Notes: generated by a model from the letters alone, not told the origin. A stretch of 40,357 nt of DNA from Thermoplasmata archaeon (GCA_021797735.1 JAJZZE010000015.1:4904-45260), one strand, 5' to 3'; positions 28,183-37,211 are shown, counted from the stretch's first letter. Numbers and translations: made by a program.

Positions 28183-29019
28183 TTATGGAACTAAAAAAAT
28201 GCTTATTATTAAAAGCAACGTACTTAAAACCTGAATTCCAACAATCTGATTTGTTTTCCCTGAGATATCTACCGGATTTTTATCCAGCTTTAAAACGTGG
28301 TATATCGATAGTAACAGTGCCGGCAGTAGCAATAAAAAAAGGTATATGTCGTATACCTGGATTATAAAACCTGATAACAGCATAACAGAATATATAAGCT
28401 TAAAATGCCTGACACGTATGCCATGCGGATTATCCTCGGGTATATGGTGCAGAAATCTAATAGCCGAGGCAAGAAGTCCAAATAACACGGATATACTTAC
28501 TATTAAAAATGAAATTTTGAGATTCAAAACTATGGCGTATCCCATAACTATAAAGGGACCGAACGAGAAAAATGTAGAAATCTCTCCAAGTCCACGTGAA
28601 TCAAGTTTAAACGGTGGTATAACATAAATCAGTGATAAAAATACCGCCACAACACCCATTAAAATCAGTATATATTTTCCTGTTATATATATTAAAAATA
28701 ATCCAGATACCATACCCAGAAAAAATGAAATGATAAATAAACGTTTCAGTGTTTCCGGTTTTTTGTCCATCCTGTATATCAGATATGGGCCAACTGGGAA
28801 TAACGTATCCCCGTTTTCTAATCCAAGACCATTATTATAATCATAAAAATCCATGGAAAGATTTAATGCTAACTGTATCATAATAACAGTAAACAGGATA
28901 AGTAAAAAATATGGCAAATGTGTATGGTTTGAATACAGAAATAAATATATTACCGGAGCCATGGATGTGAAATACAGTGGAATTTTTAATCCCTTCAATA
29001 AATCATAAAAATATGACAT
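28183..29019 (-). CDS. UbiA-family prenyltransferase, divergent
   Basis: This 278-residue membrane protein has about eight hydrophobic segments and reads like MenA-type UbiA enzymes (NLSMDFYDYNNGLG near residue 53, SRGLGEISTFFSFGP near 141). Asp57 and Asp60 of the first Asp motif are present, but the later acidic residue is lost. The second motif, normally NNxRDxxxDxxxGK, is replaced by HHIPEDNPHGI (191-201). It may act on an unusual acceptor or be catalytically weak. It is divergent from a second UbiA protein fused to a split barrel. A quinone tail-attachment role is likely but not proven. Confidence 0.8.
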   Translation of the reverse strand: MSYFYDLLKGLKIPLYFTSMAPVIYLFLYSNHTHLPYFLLILFTVIMIQLALNLSMDFYDYNNGLGLENGDTLFPVGPYLIYRMDKKPETLKRLFIISFFLGMVSGLFLIYITGKYILILMGVVAVFLSLIYVIPPFKLDSRGLGEISTFFSFGPFIVMGYAIVLNLKISFLIVSISVLFGLLASAIRFLHHIPEDNPHGIRVRHFKLIYSVMLLSGFIIQVYDIYLFLLLLPALLLSIYHVLKLDKNPVDISGKTNQIVGIQVLSTLLLIISIFLVP

Positions 29020-29108
29020 ATTATACGATATGATTATAATATTTAATTTTAATCAGAATATTTATTTCGCAGGTCAAAAATTAAATATAGATATGTTAAT
29101 ACCACTCT

Positions 29109-30353
29109 ATGGATAAAAATCTGATAAAATATCTTAAAAAGAGTAAAAATATCAGAATAACAAATGATAATACAGTATGCTATTTTGCACTATTTAACGG
29201 TATAATATTTTTATCTGGGAATGAATATGACAACATCACTTTTAATATAAATTACAGGGATAAAACTATTGGAGGCAGTGGAAAGGCCATTAAACTCGGC
29301 AGTGCATTTGAGTTAAATATTGAGAGATCCAGAATACTGTATAAAAGCCCCATGGCCGCAAAACTTCTATCTGGAAATATGTATATTTATAGAATAGAAT
29401 TAAAATATATTGAAATGGGAAATTATCATATATCCGTAGATCCGGGGGATTTAAATGAAAAACAGCATTTTATTTTACGCTCAATAAGACCGTGGAGCTT
29501 TCAACAGAGTGCTGTTGCCGTAATTCTGGGTGCAGTCCTGGCATTCCATATAAATTTATTTTATCTGATAATTTCCATAGTAGCAGTACTTATGGCTCAG
29601 AGTTCATTTAATATATTAAATGGCTATTTCGATTATAAATCTGGCAATGATACAGTAACATCTATGACAGCTACCAGAATTTTTGTTGATAAAATTATCA
29701 GTAAAAAAGCAGCCATTGCTATGGCATTAATCCTGCTGCTTTTACCGTCTATAGTAGGTATTTATCTGTCTATTATAAATCACATTATTTTCATATTTCT
29801 CATTGCCGGAATACTTTCTGGAATATTATACAGCCTTCCCAGATATGGCTTTAAAAAACATGCACTCGGGGACCTGTCGGTTTTCATTATATGGGGCCCG
29901 GGAATATTCCTTGGCAGCTATACCCTGCAGGGCGGGGTTATAAATGTTCCAGTGGTTTTAATATCATTTTCGGTCGGAATATTAACGGCCAATATCCTGA
30001 ATGGTAACAACTGGAGGGATGCCAAAAATGATACTGAAAGCGGGATTAAAACCGTATCATCCATATTAAATGATACATCTTCTAAATTTTATTACATTAT
30101 TCTTTTATGGGTACCGTATATTACCATAATTATGGCATATTTAATTTCCACCATATTTTATCCGGTTCTTGCAGTACTTATCAGTATACCGCTTGCAATC
30201 AGGATTTCAGAGAAAATAATTAAAAATAAAAACAGGTATATAGATATTCTTGATATGATTACAGCAAGATTTACATTATCGTTTTTCCTGCCTGCAATTT
30301 TATTTTCATTATTAATATATTATTATACTGGAATGTTATCGTTAAATCTATAA
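29109..30353 (+). CDS. Fusion of FMN-binding split barrel (PNPOx-like) and UbiA prenyltransferase
   Basis: Residues 1 to about 115 resemble the free split-barrel protein encoded just downstream: both start MD..(I)..LxK, share a GIIF core strand, and have a later GxGxxxxLG. Residues about 125-414 are a UbiA membrane domain of eight or so helices. Motif I is SFNILNGYFDYKSGNDT (first usual Asp is Gly172), and motif II is intact (N300, N301, R303, D304, D308, G312, K314, T315). This matches MenA-type enzymes. The UbiA half should prenylate an aromatic acceptor in the membrane. The cytoplasmic N-domain could bind flavin, F420 or the acceptor. Confidence 0.82.
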   Translation: MDKNLIKYLKKSKNIRITNDNTVCYFALFNGIIFLSGNEYDNITFNINYRDKTIGGSGKAIKLGSAFELNIERSRILYKSPMAAKLLSGNMYIYRIELKYIEMGNYHISVDPGDLNEKQHFILRSIRPWSFQQSAVAVILGAVLAFHINLFYLIISIVAVLMAQSSFNILNGYFDYKSGNDTVTSMTATRIFVDKIISKKAAIAMALILLLLPSIVGIYLSIINHIIFIFLIAGILSGILYSLPRYGFKKHALGDLSVFIIWGPGIFLGSYTLQGGVINVPVVLISFSVGILTANILNGNNWRDAKNDTESGIKTVSSILNDTSSKFYYIILLWVPYITIIMAYLISTIFYPVLAVLISIPLAIRISEKIIKNKNRYIDILDMITARFTLSFFLPAILFSLLIYYYTGMLSLNL

Positions 30354-30383
30354 AGTTTATATAAGCAGTATAAATTTTCATGT

Positions 30384-30803
30384 ATGGATAACGATATATT
30401 AAATTTTTTAAGGAAGCAGAGAACTATGATACTATCAACCGATGGCATTAAAATATGGTCAACAAAGGTTTATTATTCACTTTATTCCGGCATTATATTT
30501 TTTATAGAAAAAACTGGGTTAACGCTGTCAAACATTGAAAAAAATAATTATATTGCATACGAAATTGATAATAATGACCTTTCCATAATTGTTCAGGGAA
30601 ATGGCAGGGTAGAAATTTTAGGTCTGCCAGTAGACCACACATCAGAGAGAGATGTACTGATAAATAAAAATCCTGAGGATAGAAGATTTGTAGACCATGT
30701 TTACATAGCGAGATTAATACCGGTGCAGATGAATGTAACCGATTTACGTAACGGTTTGAAAAAATATCAGGAAACTATTAATACAGACGAACTTGCGGAG
30801 TAG
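30384..30803 (+). CDS. Free pyridoxamine-phosphate-oxidase-like split-barrel protein
   Basis: This 139-residue protein resembles PNPOx/FMN-binding split barrels, with N-terminal helix ILNFLRKQRTMIL, central strands YYSLYSGIIFFIE and NIEKNNYIAYEI, and an IIVQGNGRVEIL strand. Its start resembles the N-domain of the preceding UbiA fusion, so the two may be paralogues that pair as the usual split-barrel dimer. It follows 30 bases after that gene and is probably co-expressed. The cofactor cannot be told from sequence. Confidence 0.75.
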   Translation: MDNDILNFLRKQRTMILSTDGIKIWSTKVYYSLYSGIIFFIEKTGLTLSNIEKNNYIAYEIDNNDLSIIVQGNGRVEILGLPVDHTSERDVLINKNPEDRRFVDHVYIARLIPVQMNVTDLRNGLKKYQETINTDELAE

Positions 30804-30827
30804 GTGTTTTTATAAATATAAATTTAT

Positions 30828-30974
30828 TTAATCAAGGATACATGGAGCCTTCATGATATCAGAACCTCCCCTGAGCATTATGAATGCTGTTTCAGGCATT
30901 CCATCCAGGGCTAAAAAATATACAGCTTTATGTGCATCCTTAATTTTGAATTCCTTATATACAATATAATTGAA
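30828..30974 (-). pseudogene. C-terminal remnant of an unrecognised gene
   Basis: A 48-codon frame (with FKIKDAHKAVYFLALDG and ETAFIMLRGGSDIMK) reads like a protein C-terminus and ends at TAA 30828-30830. It has no start codon that would make a sensible protein and is preceded by a stop at 30975-30977. I take it as the decayed 3' end of a gene that lay upstream of the usp gene's tail. Family not recognised. Confidence 0.4.
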
Positions 30975-30994
30975 TTACCCGGCATTGCATGGAT

Positions 30995-31432
30995 TTATGG
31001 TTTTGGTGGTACAACAGCAACAGGTATCTCCGCATGGGCCACTATAACTGAGCTAACAGATCCGAGTATCAACTTGGTGAAAGCGTGTAGTTTTCTTGTA
31101 CCGGAAACTATCAGATCAACATCCTCCTCTTCAGCGGTATCTAGAATAACCTTTGCAATTGGGGTTCCTGAAGTATTCATTTTCATAATCTGGTATTGTA
31201 CATTTTCCTTATCAACAACTCTTTTTGCTTTTCTAAGTATTTCACCGGCTGTTTTGTCCTGTGCCCTGTATACAGATGCCGGTATATATGGTTCGTAGCT
31301 TGCACTTATTCCTCCAATAGGAGGTATAACGTATACGATATAATATTTATCAACAGCACACTTCAACTTCATTGCAAATTTTAAAGCCTCTTTTGCCCCA
31401 TCAGAGGCATCATATGCAATTAAAACATTCAT
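30995..31432 (-). CDS. Universal stress protein (UspA family)
   Basis: This 145-residue protein has the Usp fold: start MNVLIAYDASDGAKEALKFA and the nucleotide-binding end VDLIVSGTRKLHAFTKLILGSVSSVIVAHA (G-2x-G-9x-G type, with SGTRK replacing the more usual GSRG). It is probably an ATP-binding stress or signalling protein. It stands alone, and its role is unknown. Confidence 0.9.
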   Translation of the reverse strand: MNVLIAYDASDGAKEALKFAMKLKCAVDKYYIVYVIPPIGGISASYEPYIPASVYRAQDKTAGEILRKAKRVVDKENVQYQIMKMNTSGTPIAKVILDTAEEEDVDLIVSGTRKLHAFTKLILGSVSSVIVAHAEIPVAVVPPKP

Positions 31433-31830
31433 AAATAATAAATATGTTAAAACATTTAAACATTTTTATTTAAACCATATGGGATATCCGGAATTCTGTC
31501 AAACAACGATTCCCATTATTTACCTTTTATCTCTGGACACCGTATATTAGAAAGCTTTTCTGGTTATCACTGTGGGGTAATTATATTATTAGTCACTGCC
31601 ATGATACGGTAAAATAAGGATAACGGAACCATATTCAGAAATATGGAGCAATGGCTATACAGTAGCCAGTAGTGCTAACACCCATTCTCTAATCTTAAAA
31701 TTATTGGGATGCCAGAGATCCAGAAAATGAGGAGTGCTGGATGTGAATTTACATTATAACATTTTATTTTTTTACTAATGTTGAGATAGAAAAAAATTTA
31801 TATATTAAAATTGTTGGTCTATTGATAAAG
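31433..31830. other. 398-bp intergenic region before the sulfur operon
   Basis: The last 35 bases hold the operon promoter. The rest has only short, broken frames on both strands and may be gene debris. No tRNA or repeat was found. Confidence 0.4.
31798..31806 (+). promoter_or_regulatory. TATA-like box of the sulfur operon
   Basis: TTATATATTAAAA begins about 33 bases before ATG 31831 and puts a leaderless transcript start at or close to that ATG. Confidence 0.5.
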
Positions 31831-32244
31831 ATGCCGAAAACAATGTCAATAGTCCTTGCCTCTGGGACAATGGATAAAATAATGGCCGCAGGCGTGATAA
31901 CCTCTGGAGCTGTTGCAGATGGCGTTGATGTTAATATTTTTGTGACTTTCTGGGGGCTGCTCAAATTCAGGAAGAATGATAACAGTATTAGCAAGTTGAG
32001 TTACGATGGATCAGAGATGAGTGATCTCATTATGAGGAAAATGTCTGAAAAGCACATTCAGGGTGGAATAGAAATGTTAAGAACTGCAAAAGAGGTAGGA
32101 AATGTTCATGTTTATGGCTGTGCTCTGATGTCGGATGTATTGGATATTAAGAAGGATGATTTAGACCCTATTGTGGAGGATATCATTGGTGTGAGTCAGT
32201 TCGTATCCATGACTGAGGATTCGTATAACACGCTGTTCATATAA
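31831..32244 (+). CDS. DsrE/DsrF/DrsH-like (DsrE2) sulfur-carrier protein
   Basis: This 137-residue protein of the DrsE_2 type starts with MPKTMSIVLASGTMDKIMAAGV. It has a likely persulfide-carrying Cys97 in VYGCALMSDVLDIKKDDL, the usual DsrE2 active-site neighbourhood. It should accept sulfane sulfur and pass it to TusA. It heads the operon DsrE2-TusA-SQR-DUF1641. A TTG at 31822 is in frame, but ATG 31831 fits the TATA box better. Confidence 0.85.
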   Translation: MPKTMSIVLASGTMDKIMAAGVITSGAVADGVDVNIFVTFWGLLKFRKNDNSISKLSYDGSEMSDLIMRKMSEKHIQGGIEMLRTAKEVGNVHVYGCALMSDVLDIKKDDLDPIVEDIIGVSQFVSMTEDSYNTLFI

Positions 32245-32255
32245 GGTGATAAGAG

Positions 32256-32492
32256 ATGGATGTCAAAGCAGATCATATTATAGACGCAAGGAATAGTTAC
32301 TGCCCGGGGCCACTTATGGAGATGATAAAAGCATATAAGCAGGCAAAGGTTGGTGAGGTAATATCGATTTACTCTACGGATGTGGGCACAAAGAAGGATG
32401 CTCCCGCGTGGATACAGAAATCAGGGCAGGAGCTCATAGGTGTATTCGACAGAGATGGATATTATGAGATAGTTATGAGGAAGGTAAAATAA
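32256..32492 (+). CDS. tusA: TusA/SirA-type sulfur carrier
   Basis: This 78-residue protein has the family motif around Cys16 ([14 protein letters not shown]), matching the CPxP sulfur-transfer site, then [19 protein letters not shown]. It passes persulfide sulfur between partners such as DsrE2 and oxidising enzymes. A clear AAGGTGAT Shine-Dalgarno at 32243-32250 precedes the ATG, 11 bases after the dsrE2 stop. Confidence 0.9.
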   Translation: MDVKADHIIDARNSYCPGPLMEMIKAYKQAKVGEVISIYSTDVGTKKDAPAWIQKSGQELIGVFDRDGYYEIVMRKVK

Positions 32493-32493
32493 A

Positions 32494-33630
32494 ATGCCAG
32501 CAAGGGTCCTGATACTTGGTGACGGTGACGCTGGAACAATAATGGCAAACAAGCTAAGATTTCACACCAGCAGGAAGGACGTGGAAATAACCGTGGTAGG
32601 AAATTCAAAGAACCATTATTTTAAACCAGATGGTGTACACATATCATTCAACATGCTGGATTACAAGAAGAGTGTTAAACCCACAGAATTTCTTTTTAAT
32701 TATGGTGTAAATTATATAGCTGATACAGTTACAGCGATTGATGTAGCAAACCATAGCGTTAAAACTGCTGGTGGAAAGAATATGAATTATGATTACCTGA
32801 TAATAGCAACTGGCGATAGATTCACACCTGAAGATATTCCTGGATATTCTGAGAGTGCCAGGCATTTCTACAATCTGGACCATGCACTGGAGCTTCAGAA
32901 GGAACTGAAGGCATTCAAAGGTGGAAAAATTGTTATAGGCCAGGCAAGCATACCGATAATGTGCCCACCTGCACCATATGAATTTACATTCCTGCTGGAT
33001 GAATACCTGAACTTCCACGGTCTCAGGGATAAAACTGAAATACATTATGTTTATCCGATTAACAGTGTCTTCACCATACCAAATGTGGCTGATTACATTT
33101 CTAAGAAGATGGAAGAGCGTGGCATAATTACTCACACACTTTTTAACGTGGATTCTATTGACCCGAAAAATAAGAAAGTCCAGTCACTGGAGGGTGAAAG
33201 TGTAGACTACGATCTTCTTGTCATGATACCACCACACAGGGGGCAGAAGGTTATTTCTGATTCTGGACTTGCAGATGATGGTGGTTACATAAATGTGGAT
33301 AAAAACAGGTTAAACTATAAGGATTATGATAATGTATTTGCTGTGGGTGATGCAACGAATTTACCGGTATCCAAGGCAGGGGCAACAGCACATTTTGAAT
33401 CACAGTACCTGTCGAATAAGATTGCAGCAGATACGTCTGGAAATGTATATAATGAGTTATATGAAGGGGACGTTGCCTGTACAACAGTAACCGGTTATGA
33501 GAAAGGTATTACACTATTCTTCAATTATAATAAGCCTCCACGGGCTAACTTCGACAGTAAATTCGATTACTTCCTGAAATGGCAATCTGCAGATACGTTC
33601 TTCAGCAGCATGGTCAGGGGAATAGCATAG
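32494..33630 (+). CDS. Sulfide:quinone oxidoreductase-like flavoprotein
   Basis: This 378-residue FAD enzyme of the SQR family starts with the dinucleotide fold ARVLILGDGDAGTIMANKL, then YDYLIIATG and the FAD-ribityl AVGDATNLPVSKAGATAHFESQ. Two cysteines fit the SQR active site, Cys157 in PIMCPPAPYEF and Cys329 in EGDVACTTVTGY. They are the only cysteines, so the third one of Acidianus-type SQR is missing. It would move electrons from sulfide or a carrier-bound persulfide to quinone at the inner membrane face. Its gene is one base after the tusA stop. Confidence 0.88.
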   Translation: MPARVLILGDGDAGTIMANKLRFHTSRKDVEITVVGNSKNHYFKPDGVHISFNMLDYKKSVKPTEFLFNYGVNYIADTVTAIDVANHSVKTAGGKNMNYDYLIIATGDRFTPEDIPGYSESARHFYNLDHALELQKELKAFKGGKIVIGQASIPIMCPPAPYEFTFLLDEYLNFHGLRDKTEIHYVYPINSVFTIPNVADYISKKMEERGIITHTLFNVDSIDPKNKKVQSLEGESVDYDLLVMIPPHRGQKVISDSGLADDGGYINVDKNRLNYKDYDNVFAVGDATNLPVSKAGATAHFESQYLSNKIAADTSGNVYNELYEGDVACTTVTGYEKGITLFFNYNKPPRANFDSKFDYFLKWQSADTFFSSMVRGIA

Positions 33631-33639
33631 GTGGTAATA

Positions 33640-34131
33640 ATGGATGAAAAAAAGAGCCATGATGATGTTAAAGGAGAAAAAAATCAGGACAATATGGATA
33701 CTTTGCTGGATATGATTGTAGAAAACAGTGATACGGTAATCGCTTTCATGGATATTCTTACAAAAATGAAGGAAGCGGGAGCGATAGATATTCTCATGGA
33801 TGTGGCAAAGGATTACACACCCACAGATGTGGAATTTTTGGCTAAATTCTTTACTGAGAAGGAGCTTATGGAAGCGGTTATGAAAGTTGGAAACAGCATG
33901 ATGGGTATTCTCTATGGCCTGGGTGAGGAACGTACATCGGATCTACTGAAGGCCATATCATTTAACCTTCCTGGAATAACAGATGGCTTTGTTGATGGAG
34001 TCAAGAACCCAAGGCAGCTATCTATGCTTAAACTCCTGTCCCTGCTTAAGGACCCGGATATATCGGCATTCATAACTGGATTAATAAATGCGTTGAGAGT
34101 GGTTGTTTCTTCAACAAAGAAGGTACAGTAA
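33640..34131 (+). CDS. DUF1641 protein of the SQR operon
   Basis: This helical protein of about 163 residues matches the DUF1641 type: repeated Leu/Met helices, with GLGEERTSDLLKAI, then NPRQLSMLKLLSLLKDPDI near the end. DUF1641 genes are commonly next to SQR-like flavoproteins, and the product may help hold the enzyme at the membrane or link it to the carrier proteins. GTG 33631 is in frame, but ATG 33640 has AGGTGG six or so bases ahead and is preferred. Confidence 0.85.
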   Translation: MDEKKSHDDVKGEKNQDNMDTLLDMIVENSDTVIAFMDILTKMKEAGAIDILMDVAKDYTPTDVEFLAKFFTEKELMEAVMKVGNSMMGILYGLGEERTSDLLKAISFNLPGITDGFVDGVKNPRQLSMLKLLSLLKDPDISAFITGLINALRVVVSSTKKVQ

Positions 34132-34205
34132 TATTTCATGAACTACACGAAAAGGGCATTATCAAAATTCTATACTGCCCGGTTATGATTAAGGACACTG
34201 ATATT

Positions 34206-35267
34206 TCAATTTTTATTCGATAATTCATAGCTCATTTTTGATAGCCTTTTTGATATCGCACCATAGTATTGATTTCCTTTTAAAATTTCATCATAAAATT
34301 CTATGGTTTTATCATAATCATATTTGTTTACGGGTTTAGGTACACCGTCCTTTCCACCAAGGCAGAATGAATATTTAACAGGATCCGTAAACGATGGTTT
34401 ATCACCGTAAATCAATTCCGCTATATACGAAAGTGATCTTACCGTTGATTTTTTTAACCCCTTAACATTCAACAGTTCATTGAAATTATCCGGATTATAT
34501 TCGTATAAATCCCTCATCTGGTTCCAGTCTATTTTATAATTTAAATTCAGTACCGGCAAATTTTCCATGTAATTATCAAGAGATTTCTGCTTGCTGTATT
34601 TTAATGGATTGTCCTTAATCACGTCAATTATATCCCTTTTATTATCCTCACTTTTTGATGTTGATAGATCCATAATACCATTATTTTCATATCCAGATAT
34701 CCCATTTCTGCCGTCATTTAAAAAATTTTTATTATTTTTGATCCAGTGATACCTTCTTGCCAGACCATAATTTTTGTTCATTCCCTGGTTAATTATTGAA
34801 TAATTGCCATTATAATCCATGATGATGAACTGCATGTATAAATCAAAATTGTCCTGCAGGAATTTTTCATCGGTTTTTGCCATTAATTTTGCATCAGTTT
34901 TTATTCTGTTTACCGTTTTCTCATCAATATTTCCATTATTTATTACTTCATTGAATTCATTTTTAATATCATTGAGATGTCTACCCTTGCCACCTATTAT
35001 TCTAATATCATCATTTTTATTGGCATATTCCTTCAATGCACCTAATGTTGCTGTGGTTGTTCCTGATGAATTCCAGTCGAATCCTATGGCCAAGGAAAAT
35101 GAGTGGAACCAGAATGGATCTGATAATTTTTTAATAAAAAAACCGGTATCATAATTTTTGATGATTATATCCGATATAATTCCACCGAGTTTTACCATCC
35201 TTTTATAGAGATATTCTGGTGGATGGCCATAATGCAATGGCATTATTGATATTCCCTTATTTTCCAC
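34206..35267 (-). CDS. DUF763 family protein
   Basis: This 353-residue protein has the DUF763 hallmarks: MPLHYGHPPEYLYKRMVKLG at the start, SDPFWFHSFSLAIGFDWNSSGTTTATLGALK after that, then FCLGGKDGVPKPV near the C-terminus. The C-terminal NFNELLNVKGLKKSTVRSL looks like a helix-hairpin-helix DNA-binding element. The family occurs across archaea and some bacteria and its function is not established; a link to nucleic acids is inferred from the hairpin. A TATA-like TATATATT at about 35290 supports this start. Confidence 0.85.
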   Translation of the reverse strand: MENKGISIMPLHYGHPPEYLYKRMVKLGGIISDIIIKNYDTGFFIKKLSDPFWFHSFSLAIGFDWNSSGTTTATLGALKEYANKNDDIRIIGGKGRHLNDIKNEFNEVINNGNIDEKTVNRIKTDAKLMAKTDEKFLQDNFDLYMQFIIMDYNGNYSIINQGMNKNYGLARRYHWIKNNKNFLNDGRNGISGYENNGIMDLSTSKSEDNKRDIIDVIKDNPLKYSKQKSLDNYMENLPVLNLNYKIDWNQMRDLYEYNPDNFNELLNVKGLKKSTVRSLSYIAELIYGDKPSFTDPVKYSFCLGGKDGVPKPVNKYDYDKTIEFYDEILKGNQYYGAISKRLSKMSYELSNKN

Positions 35268-35318
35268 AGTATATGATTGATTAACTGCTATATATTACTT
35301 TTTATCACCTATTTTATA

Positions 35319-36758
35319 TTATAACCATTTCATTGACCTTTTTACGGCCTCACCCCAGCGATTATAAATGTTATATCTGGTATTTTCATCAATTGATGGA
35401 TAAAATATACGGTCATATTTCCAGAAATTTTTTATATCCTGAAAATCCCACAGATCAGATTTTATTCCTGAAAGATAATAAATTCCAGTAGAGGTATTTT
35501 CTATATTCCCGGATCTTAATATCCTGATTCCTGATATATCTGCCTGAAACTGCATTAGATGATCATTTTTTGAACCACCACCATCGGTTTTAATCTCGTT
35601 AACCTTTAATATTTTTTTAATCTCGTTTATAACATCTGCAGTCTGAAAACCTATAGACCTTATTCCTGATGCAAATATATCCTCCGGCCCGGTTTCCCGT
35701 GTTATGCCTATAATAAGTCCCCTCGCATGGTCATCCCAGTATGGAGATCCCAGACCACTGAAGGCGGGAACAAAAAAAACATCATTTTTGTAATCATAGA
35801 TGTTGAAATTTTCAATATTTTTTATTTTTATTACATTGTTTAACCACTCAAAAACAGATCCAGAATTCATAATGCTTCCCTCGAGTGCATAGTAAACATC
35901 ATTCCTGGATATTGAATAACCCAGTGTGCTTATTAATTTATCGGATTTTTTAATTTCATTTCCGGTGTTTGCCATTATAAATGCGCCGGTCCCATATGTA
36001 TTCTTAATATCTCCAGTATTAACATTCTGCCCAAGCATGGATGCGTTCTGATCACCCATTATGGCATTTACCGGTATTGATTTTCCAGTAAATTTTATGT
36101 CGGTATAACCGAAGTTATAACCCGATGGATAAACATCCGGCAGTATATTTTCTGGTATTTTAAACAGATTAAGTAAATCATAATCCCAGTTAAGGGTATG
36201 TATATTGAAAAGCATGGTTCTGGATGCATTTGTATAATCCGTTGCATGTATTTTTCCACCGGTCAGTTTCCAGAGGATCCATGAATCTACTGTTCCGGCA
36301 AGTAAATCACCGGTATTTTCTGTATTTTTTATCCTGTTTAGAATCCATAATATCTTCGGCAGGCTGAAATATGCATCCGGTATTAATCCAGTTTTATCCT
36401 TAATTATATCAAAATATTCCCTGAATTTATTCAGATCATTTTCCCTTCTATCCTGCCATGATATTATGTTATACACGGGTTTCCCGGTTCTTTTATTCCA
36501 TAATACTGTTGACTCCCTCTGATTTGTAATTCCTATTGATATGATTGATTTAACATCAATATCTGCAATGGATATAGCATCTTTCATTGATTTTATTACG
36601 GATTCCCATAGTTTATCTGGCAACTGTTCCACCCATCCATTCTCAGGATATACCTGATTTAGTTTACACCTGGACATACCGGCAATGTTTCCACCGGTAT
36701 CGTATATAATGGATCTGGTACTTGTTGTTCCCTGGTCAATCGTTAAAATATATTCCAT
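35319..36758 (-). CDS. glpK: Glycerol kinase
   Basis: This FGGY-family kinase of about 479 residues phosphorylates glycerol to glycerol-3-phosphate. It has YILTIDQGTTSTRSIIYD at the start, TNQRESTVLWNKRTGKP, SWQDRR, YGTGAFIMANTG, and GGSKNDHLMQFQADI near the C-terminus. The enzyme allows glycerol use; the glycerol may come from lipids in the biofilm. Three in-frame ATGs exist (36773, 36764, 36758). 36758 is chosen because the family starts at that point and a TATA-like TTTATAAATTATAA lies about 24 bases upstream. Confidence 0.94.
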   Translation of the reverse strand: MEYILTIDQGTTSTRSIIYDTGGNIAGMSRCKLNQVYPENGWVEQLPDKLWESVIKSMKDAISIADIDVKSIISIGITNQRESTVLWNKRTGKPVYNIISWQDRRENDLNKFREYFDIIKDKTGLIPDAYFSLPKILWILNRIKNTENTGDLLAGTVDSWILWKLTGGKIHATDYTNASRTMLFNIHTLNWDYDLLNLFKIPENILPDVYPSGYNFGYTDIKFTGKSIPVNAIMGDQNASMLGQNVNTGDIKNTYGTGAFIMANTGNEIKKSDKLISTLGYSISRNDVYYALEGSIMNSGSVFEWLNNVIKIKNIENFNIYDYKNDVFFVPAFSGLGSPYWDDHARGLIIGITRETGPEDIFASGIRSIGFQTADVINEIKKILKVNEIKTDGGGSKNDHLMQFQADISGIRILRSGNIENTSTGIYYLSGIKSDLWDFQDIKNFWKYDRIFYPSIDENTRYNIYNRWGEAVKRSMKWL

Positions 36759-36983
36759 GCACATATAACCCATTATAATTTATAAATGTGTTTTTTATTC
36801 AGGACGGGATAATTCTGCATATATTCCATCAATTATGCCATAGATGTATAATGTAAAAAAACAGAGGTATGTGGAAGATATCAATAATAATTGAAACTGG
36901 TCAAAATATACATGAAAATAGACTTTATATTATTTATCTCTGGTTTCATAATAGACTTTAATATTTTATAGTAATTATGTGAT

Positions 36984-37211
36984 ATGATAATAACATTATT
37001 AACAATGTACGGTTCTATTGTGCTGGCGGTGATGATGATTTTTTATATAATGGAATCGAGATCGTATAAATATACATTATTGTTTGCAATTGCATGTTTT
37101 TTCTCATCCTCATATGGTTTTTTATCTGGTGTTTATCCATTTGGTGTAATTGAATTTATCTGGGGAATTTTTGCATTAAATCGCTTCAGGAATAACCTGT
37201 TAAAAAAATAA
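36984..37211 (+). CDS. Small membrane protein of unknown function
   Basis: This 75-residue protein has two or three hydrophobic helices and the sequence YGFLSGVYPFGVIEFIWGIFALNRFR at the end. That pattern is seen in small membrane proteins of many archaea and bacteria, but I cannot name the family. A TATA-like ATATTTTATA at 36961-36970 sits about 20 bases upstream of ATG, which supports expression. Its neighbours, glpK and pckG, give no clear lead. Confidence 0.6.
   Translation: MIITLLTMYGSIVLAVMMIFYIMESRSYKYTLLFAIACFFSSSYGFLSGVYPFGVIEFIWGIFALNRFRNNLLKK

Noticed and set aside
28046-28234. 62-codon plus-strand frame after the MFS gene
   Set aside because: It runs into the 3' end of the divergent UbiA gene, matches nothing I recognise, and has no clear promoter.
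31433-31797. Possible transposase or esterase remnants
   Set aside because: Only short scattered similarities in different frames were seen; nothing that holds over 25 residues.
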